NCBI RefSeq assembly: GCF_037200945.1
Contig: NZ_JBBCGP010000001.1
Location: 2,602,501-2,666,500, forward strand
From: Methylovirgula sp.
GTDB taxonomy: Bacteria; Pseudomonadota; Alphaproteobacteria; Rhizobiales; Beijerinckiaceae
Length of the DNA: 64,000 nucleotides
Reading direction: 5' to 3'
Numbering within the stretch: the first letter of the stretch is position 1; every line of letters starts with the position of its first letter. Positions 59,312-64,000 of this stretch are shown in pieces. The translations under genes were made by a program, and so were the position numbers. Below the pieces are notes generated by a model. That model saw only the letters and a program-made list of their open reading frames with translations, searched no databases and was not told where the DNA came from.

Positions 59312-60634
59312 ATGCATCTTTGCGATGCGTTCAAGCCGCGCAAGAGCGATATCTCGATGTCGGTAACCTATGACGTCACGCGGCTTGCCGCGCGCTTTCT
59401 GAAATCAACGCCGAATGGCATTGATCGCGTCGACTTGGCCTATGCGCGTTATTTCACTCGGCTGCCTGAGGCGTCGGGGCTGATGATGACGTTGTTTGGG
59501 CCACGCGCCATTACGGCGCTTGATGCACGCAAGCTCGTCGCTGAAATTTCCTGCCACTGGCGCGAAGACCGCGAAGTGCGCAACGGAGACATCTCTTATA
59601 AAAGCGTCGTACAATGGCTGCGTGGCATGCCCACCGCCGATTCTGGCTCGGCCGTCGGGATCGGGCGCCGAAACGGCGTTTTACGAGCACCGGCTCGATT
59701 GGCGCGGCGGTTCGTGTCCCCTTCCGGCCGCGATCCGATCCGGTCGGTGCCCGAGAAGGCGATTTATCTGAACGTCAGCCAGTTTCCGATCTGGATCACC
59801 AGCTATTTAGCGTGGCTTAAGCGGCGTCCGGACATCAAGCCGGTTTTTTTTATCCATGATCTTCTGCCGATCGAGACACCGGAATATTTTCGCGAAGGCG
59901 AATACCAACGCCATCAGTTGCGGTTGCAGAACATCGCCACCTTCGGCGCCGCCGCGATTGTCGCGACCGAGGCTGTAAGGGTTTCGCTCGACCGTCATCT
60001 CGCCAAGTTGGGGCGCAATCTGCCGATCCTGGTTGCGCCAATTCCCGCCTCCCGGGTATTTTCACGTCGATCTGCGCGCGATCCAGATCTTGCAAATGCG
60101 AAATATTTCGTGGCCTGCGGCACGCTTGAGCCGCGCAAGAACCATTTGCTGCTGCTACAGGTCTGGCAGGAACTCATCCATCGCTGGGGCGCTGCCGCGC
60201 CCAAACTCATTCTGGTAGGCGCCGACGGCTGGAAAAACGAGCGTGTCGCGGACCTCCTCCAACACTCCGAGATTATTCGCGGCCACGTCCGGCATGTCGC
60301 TGGCCTCTCGACGGCCGGACTCAAACGCCTCTTTGATGGTGCGGTCGCCTTGCTGATGCCATCGTTCGCGGAGGGCTACGGTCTCCCGGTTGTCGAGGCG
60401 TTGACGGCTAACGTGCCGGTAGTCGCCTCGGACATTCCGGTTTTTCGCGAGATCGGACGGGGCAGGGTGAAACTGATCAGCCCGCACGCGGGCGATGAAT
60501 GGCGCGCAACGATCGAAAGCTATATGAGCGCCCATCATATCGGCGGTTCACACGGTATCGCCGGTGGCGATGCCGTCGGTGCAACCTGGCAAGAATATTT
60601 CGCGACGATCGAGAATTTTCTCGCTGGTTTATAG
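59312..60634 (+). CDS. GT4-type glycosyltransferase
   Basis: 440 residues, starting directly at the stop of the export gene. The N-terminal part has VTYDVTRLAARFLKSTPNGIDRVDLAYARYF. The nucleotide-sugar half shows FVACGTLEPRKNHLLLLQVW, LILVGADGWKN and the EGYGLPVVEA glutamate motif of retaining GT4 enzymes. Cytoplasmic, no membrane helix. It is a paralogue of the convergent gene at 62749 over its whole length. Likely adds a sugar to the exported polysaccharide; donor unknown. Confidence 0.9.
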   Translation: MHLCDAFKPRKSDISMSVTYDVTRLAARFLKSTPNGIDRVDLAYARYFTRLPEASGLMMTLFGPRAITALDARKLVAEISCHWREDREVRNGDISYKSVVQWLRGMPTADSGSAVGIGRRNGVLRAPARLARRFVSPSGRDPIRSVPEKAIYLNVSQFPIWITSYLAWLKRRPDIKPVFFIHDLLPIETPEYFREGEYQRHQLRLQNIATFGAAAIVATEAVRVSLDRHLAKLGRNLPILVAPIPASRVFSRRSARDPDLANAKYFVACGTLEPRKNHLLLLQVWQELIHRWGAAAPKLILVGADGWKNERVADLLQHSEIIRGHVRHVAGLSTAGLKRLFDGAVALLMPSFAEGYGLPVVEALTANVPVVASDIPVFREIGRGRVKLISPHAGDEWRATIESYMSAHHIGGSHGIAGGDAVGATWQEYFATIENFLAGL

Positions 60635-60680
60635 AGGTCCGCTTTCGCGATATCTAGGGCCGTGGCTGAAGGCTGAACCT

Positions 60681-62039
60681 ATGTCCGCGTCAATTCTCTT
60701 CGAACTATTCAATATGACTGTTCCCGCACCGACCGGGATTGCGACTTATTCGCGTCACGTAGTTCGCGCTGCGCGCGAGCTCGGTTTTGCTGTCGACGGC
60801 TTGTTTCACACCTATTCGAAATTAGACCGGCGAGATGATATTCTGGCGGAGGTTGGCTTCTTCGATGCCAGAAACCGAAAGATTTCGCCATTCGCCAAAT
60901 ATATCGAATTGAACTGGCGATGGATGATTGGCGCACCGCGAGGCTTTCGTCCTGGGCGCCTGCCGCTCTCCGGCGTTGTAATAGATGCGCGCGGCTCCGA
61001 AAGCGATTTTGCAAACTTCCGCAATGCGTACGCACTGCGCCTATTTAACGATATCGCCCGCTATCATTTTCTGCGCTACGGCAGCTGCGCGGTTGTTCAT
61101 ACCAAGGCGATACCGACTGTTTTTCATACAACCCAAGCAATTCCACTAAGGGTCCGGGGCGCCGCCAATGTTTATACGATCCATGACATCGTTCCGTTGC
61201 GCATGCCGTATTCGACGCTCGACCATAAGAAGTTCTTCCTCAACATGGTGCGTCATCTGGGCCGCACCGCCGATCATATCATTACGGTTTCTGAGGCGTC
61301 GCGCCGTGATCTGATCGAGATCTGTGGAGTTCCTAAGGACAGGATCACCAATACTTATCAATCAGTTGCATTTCCCGAGGCGGTGCTTGCACCGAGCGAT
61401 GATGAGATCGCGAATTTTGTCCAGCAGGCGTTCGATCTCGAGTATCGCGGCTATTTCCTGTTTTACGGAGCTCTTGAGCCGAAGAAAAATATCGCTCGGC
61501 TTATTGATGGCCACCTCGCGTCAGGAACGTCGTGCCCGTTGGTAATAGCCGGAAGCCCTGCCTGGGAATACGAATCCGACCTTGCGCGAATAGAGGAAGC
61601 GCAAGGCGATAATTATCGTGTCCGGAAGGGTCGTATCCTACGGGAGCGCCGGATTCAGCGTCTGGGCTATTTGTCTCTTCCCCAATTGGTGGCACTCATC
61701 CGGGGCGCGAAAGCGGTCGTCTTCCCCTCGCTATATGAGGGCTTTGGGCTCCCGGTTATCGAGTCGATGCTGCTCGGGACACCGGTTCTCACGTCCGACG
61801 TCGCAGCATTGGAGGAAGTCGCCGGTGACGCTGCCGTATTGGTTAAGCCGCACGATGTGGACAATATCGCGAAAGGGATTCGGCGGCTCGATCAAGATCA
61901 AGATCTGCGAGAGGAGTTGACGCGCAAAGGAAAAGTGCGCGCCGCCCAATTTTCGCCCAAGGAACACCAAAGAAGGTTGGCTGCAGTTTATAAGTCTCTA
62001 GGCGTGAGTGTGAGCGCGGCTCCGTCTTCCTCAGAATGA
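60681..62039 (+). CDS. GT4-type glycosyltransferase
   Basis: 452 residues from ATG 60681, 46 bp after the previous gene. The N-terminal domain begins ILFELFNMTVPAPTGIATYSRHV, and the middle has NVYTIHDIVPLRMPYS and ADHIITVSEASRRDLIE. The donor domain has FYGALEPKKNIARLIDG, LVIAGSPAWEYE and SLYEGFGLPVIESM. Single frame, normal GT4 length. Probably part of the same polysaccharide pathway as its neighbours. Confidence 0.9.
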   Translation: MSASILFELFNMTVPAPTGIATYSRHVVRAARELGFAVDGLFHTYSKLDRRDDILAEVGFFDARNRKISPFAKYIELNWRWMIGAPRGFRPGRLPLSGVVIDARGSESDFANFRNAYALRLFNDIARYHFLRYGSCAVVHTKAIPTVFHTTQAIPLRVRGAANVYTIHDIVPLRMPYSTLDHKKFFLNMVRHLGRTADHIITVSEASRRDLIEICGVPKDRITNTYQSVAFPEAVLAPSDDEIANFVQQAFDLEYRGYFLFYGALEPKKNIARLIDGHLASGTSCPLVIAGSPAWEYESDLARIEEAQGDNYRVRKGRILRERRIQRLGYLSLPQLVALIRGAKAVVFPSLYEGFGLPVIESMLLGTPVLTSDVAALEEVAGDAAVLVKPHDVDNIAKGIRRLDQDQDLREELTRKGKVRAAQFSPKEHQRRLAAVYKSLGVSVSAAPSSSE

Positions 62040-62199
62040 ATGGCTTCTGCGCCTCCGAAAACCTTAAGGCCTCGTCCGACTCCCGGTCCCCCACTTGAGG
62101 AATCCATGCCCGAAAATCTCTAAACATGATCCAATTTTCGTGAGGTGCTTCACCAGAAATGAGCGAACCCTAGACGCACTTTGAGGCAAGATCACAAAG

Positions 62200-62499
62200 T
62201 CAGGACTTACGTAGGCCTTGAAGCGCAAAATCGACTATACGCCAAAGATTCAATTCGCCGCGTTGGACGATATGTACAATACGAGACGCGATCAGGTCTG
62301 TTTCCGCATCGTCGGGATGTAGGCGGGCGGCCGCCAGCGCCCTTTCATAAGCAGCTTTCATGAGCGCCTTTTCTTTTGCATCGCATCTAAGATTGCGGAG
62401 GAGTTGGTCAATCGCCATCTTGCTGCATCGGTCATATATCAAAAACGCCAATCTGGCAGGCTCAGTGCGTTTGGGCAACTTATAGAGCTTATCGGCCAT
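62200..62499 (-). CDS. Small conserved hypothetical protein
   Basis: 99 residues from an ATG at 62499 (MADKLYKLPKRTEPARL); the frame is open to 62604, but the extra N-terminus is unconvincing. The C-terminal AYERALAAARLHPDDAETDLIASRIVHIVQRGE is a recurring pattern in small Hyphomicrobiales proteins of unknown function. All helical, no signal peptide. It lies between convergent glycosyltransferase genes without clear linkage. Confidence 0.5.
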   Translation of the reverse strand: MADKLYKLPKRTEPARLAFLIYDRCSKMAIDQLLRNLRCDAKEKALMKAAYERALAAARLHPDDAETDLIASRIVHIVQRGELNLWRIVDFALQGLRKS

Positions 62500-62748
62500 A
62501 CGCAGAGGCCAGCAGACAAGGGCAATGACTTGTAGCGACCGATTTCCTGAATGTGGCCGAAGAAAGCAGCTGCCCATGATGAAGGCTGCTGCGGAGGAGA
62601 GCATGGGCCGCCAGCAGCGGCGCTTGTTCTATCTCAATGACCGATAGGACCGGCTGGCTTGGCGCTTCCGACAACAGCCAGAGATGCATCGGCAGTTATG
62701 GTCCTTTTGTTGCGGCTGGCCGGCGAAATGTAGGGCATGAATTCTGAA

Positions 62749-64000
62749 TTACGTCCGATTGAGAGCATAAAGAAAAGACTTCACCTCGGCGAAATATTCA
62801 GGCGCACTCGTGGTTTGAAATGCAGCGGCCCCGGCGCGCGCGTCGCCAGCAAAAGCGTTCGCACTATCGCTGAGCTGCTCAATTGCCGACAGCCAACCCG
62901 CCGCGTCGATTGGATGACGAAAAATGGCGTTGCCATTGGAGGCTTCTCGCAGCGCCGGGATATCAGAGGCGACGACAGGTGTACCGGCGCTCAAGGCATC
63001 TACAACTGGGAGGCCGAAGCCCTCAGCGTGGGATGGCATCAAAACGGCGCGCGCATTGACGATTAGTTTTTTCAACGCCGCGTTGCCGAGGCCAGAGACC
63101 TCTGCAACATGAGCGGAGAGCGTGCTCGCCTGGTCGAGGACGTGCAAGATATGCTCGTTCATCCAGCCGCGCTTACCAACCAATATTAGTTTTGGTACGG
63201 CGCCACCCCGCGCGGCAAGTTCCCGCCAAATGTTCAGAATTAAAAGGTGATTTTTACGCGGCTCGATCGTCGCTATCATCAAGAAATATGGAATATCACG
63301 CAAATCGCCATCAGAGAGATCCGGTGTGCCCAGGGCGTTCAGCGTTGGAAGCAATGGATGCGCAAAAATAGGCACATGCCGGCGACCGTGTAGCGAAAGT
63401 TCTTTCTGCAGACGATTCCTCACGCTGAAGCTCGACGTGAGAAAACCGGTTCCATGTTTTAAGGCGCAATCGATCCGTTTCTGAAAAATTGCCTTATGAC
63501 CGCTCGGCCAAAACTCCGGATGATCCAGCGGCAAAAGGTCGTGAATGAAGAATACCTTCTGCAGATCGCGGCGCCGCGTGAGCCACTCGAAGAACAGATC
63601 GAATTCCAGCCCGTGCTGCGCGATATTGAGATAAATTGCGCCTTCGGGAAGGCTTTGCGCTCGGTCACGTAGAAGTGACTGTTTTGCCATTCTGAGCAGG
63701 GACAGACCGTTCGCGGTGAGGGAAAGTCGAATGGTTTCGCGTTTTTTTTCGCGCGGCAAAACATTCGTCAGACCTAGGAGCCACGAGCGGATGCGCTGAT
63801 ATTTCTCATCGTCCTCGACCGGTAGATTTTCCTGCCAGCGACCGCCAATTGCGGCCACTATTTTTCCAACGTGCCCCGGACCAAAAAGAACAGGCTCTCC
63901 AAGACCATAGTGGACGGCCGCGGTAAGGGCGCCAGGATTATCGGAGAAATATCGCGCATAGGCCATGTCCACCTTTTCGATACCTGCGGGAGCCGGGTAG
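62749..64000 (-). CDS. GT4-type glycosyltransferase, 5' end beyond the window
   Basis: The frame is open to the window edge. The last visible upstream codons (YPAPAGIEKVDMAYARYF) align with STPNGIDRVDLAYARYF of the paralogue at 59312, so the true start lies about 20-30 codons outside. The rest shows VFFIHDLLPLDHPEFW, MIATIEPRKNHLLILNIW, LILVGKRGWMN and HAEGFGLPVVDALSAGTPVV, a complete GT4 donor half. It points towards the other polysaccharide genes and probably belongs to an operon continuing outside the window. Confidence 0.9.
   Translation of the reverse strand, partial: YPAPAGIEKVDMAYARYFSDNPGALTAAVHYGLGEPVLFGPGHVGKIVAAIGGRWQENLPVEDDEKYQRIRSWLLGLTNVLPREKKRETIRLSLTANGLSLLRMAKQSLLRDRAQSLPEGAIYLNIAQHGLEFDLFFEWLTRRRDLQKVFFIHDLLPLDHPEFWPSGHKAIFQKRIDCALKHGTGFLTSSFSVRNRLQKELSLHGRRHVPIFAHPLLPTLNALGTPDLSDGDLRDIPYFLMIATIEPRKNHLLILNIWRELAARGGAVPKLILVGKRGWMNEHILHVLDQASTLSAHVAEVSGLGNAALKKLIVNARAVLMPSHAEGFGLPVVDALSAGTPVVASDIPALREASNGNAIFRHPIDAAGWLSAIEQLSDSANAFAGDARAGAAAFQTTSAPEYFAEVKSFLYALNRT

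Overview
The window is a 64 kb piece of a high-GC alphaproteobacterial chromosome, most likely Hyphomicrobiales (the order of Beijerinckia, Methylocella and Bradyrhizobium). The evidence is the protein families present (DUF6790, DUF309, alphaproteobacterial-type Ku, FecI/FecR signalling, filamentous haemagglutinins of the DUF3739 class) and strong NNC codon bias. No rRNA or tRNA gene was seen. Genus cannot be read from this sequence.

Region 1 (1-21.6 kb) is a decaying accessory island. Intact genes (pncB, a secreted HNH-type protein, a TumE-type toxin-antitoxin pair, a zinc-peptidase/DUF2971 gene pair, a lipoprotein pair, DUF6790, DUF309) lie among broken ones: a twice-frameshifted ImmA/IrrE peptidase, a zinc-ribbon gene split by an IS5-type element, a frameshifted DNA methyltransferase, and a tniQ and a ku gene that both end at the same IS3 element. 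A second IS5-type element and a hybrid histidine kinase, probably truncated, follow. Two similar arrays of GCGGACA repeats flank the toxin-antitoxin segment.

Region 2 (21.7-47.2 kb) is one tightly packed operon for a two-partner secretion system. It encodes the outer-membrane transporter TpsB, an ExbB protein fused to a DUF2341/lectin-like periplasmic part, ExbD, two small unknown proteins, TonB, a porin, a coiled-coil protein, a parvulin-type isomerase, an unknown protein, a YbjN-type protein, and a 4330-residue cysteine-free TpsA adhesin. Most junctions overlap by 1-4 bp, so secretion of the adhesin appears to come with its own TonB/ExbBD energy system and folding factors.

Region 3 (47.2-57.4 kb) is a cell-surface-signalling and modification locus that looks like an old tandem duplication whose two copies decayed in complementary ways. 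Copy 1 keeps a Hint-domain protein and a TPR-sulfotransferase but has only a transglycosylase-FecR chimera and the first codons of a phosphatidyltransferase. Copy 2 keeps the transglycosylase, an STN/TonB-C protein, a second TonB, an ECF sigma factor, FecR and the phosphatidyltransferase, but has only the last 38 codons of the sulfotransferase. A shared motif, TTCTGCGGGTT-N14-CGTCTT, lies before tpsB, before the Hint gene and after fecR, with a weaker copy before fecR. The likely reading is that the sigma factor of region 3 controls the secretion operon of region 2.

Region 4 (57.4-64 kb) continues with surface polysaccharide genes: a CDP-alcohol phosphatidyltransferase, a Wza-type export lipoprotein and three GT4-type glycosyltransferases, the last of which leaves the window. 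Regions 2-4 together read as a regulated programme for building and decorating the cell surface.
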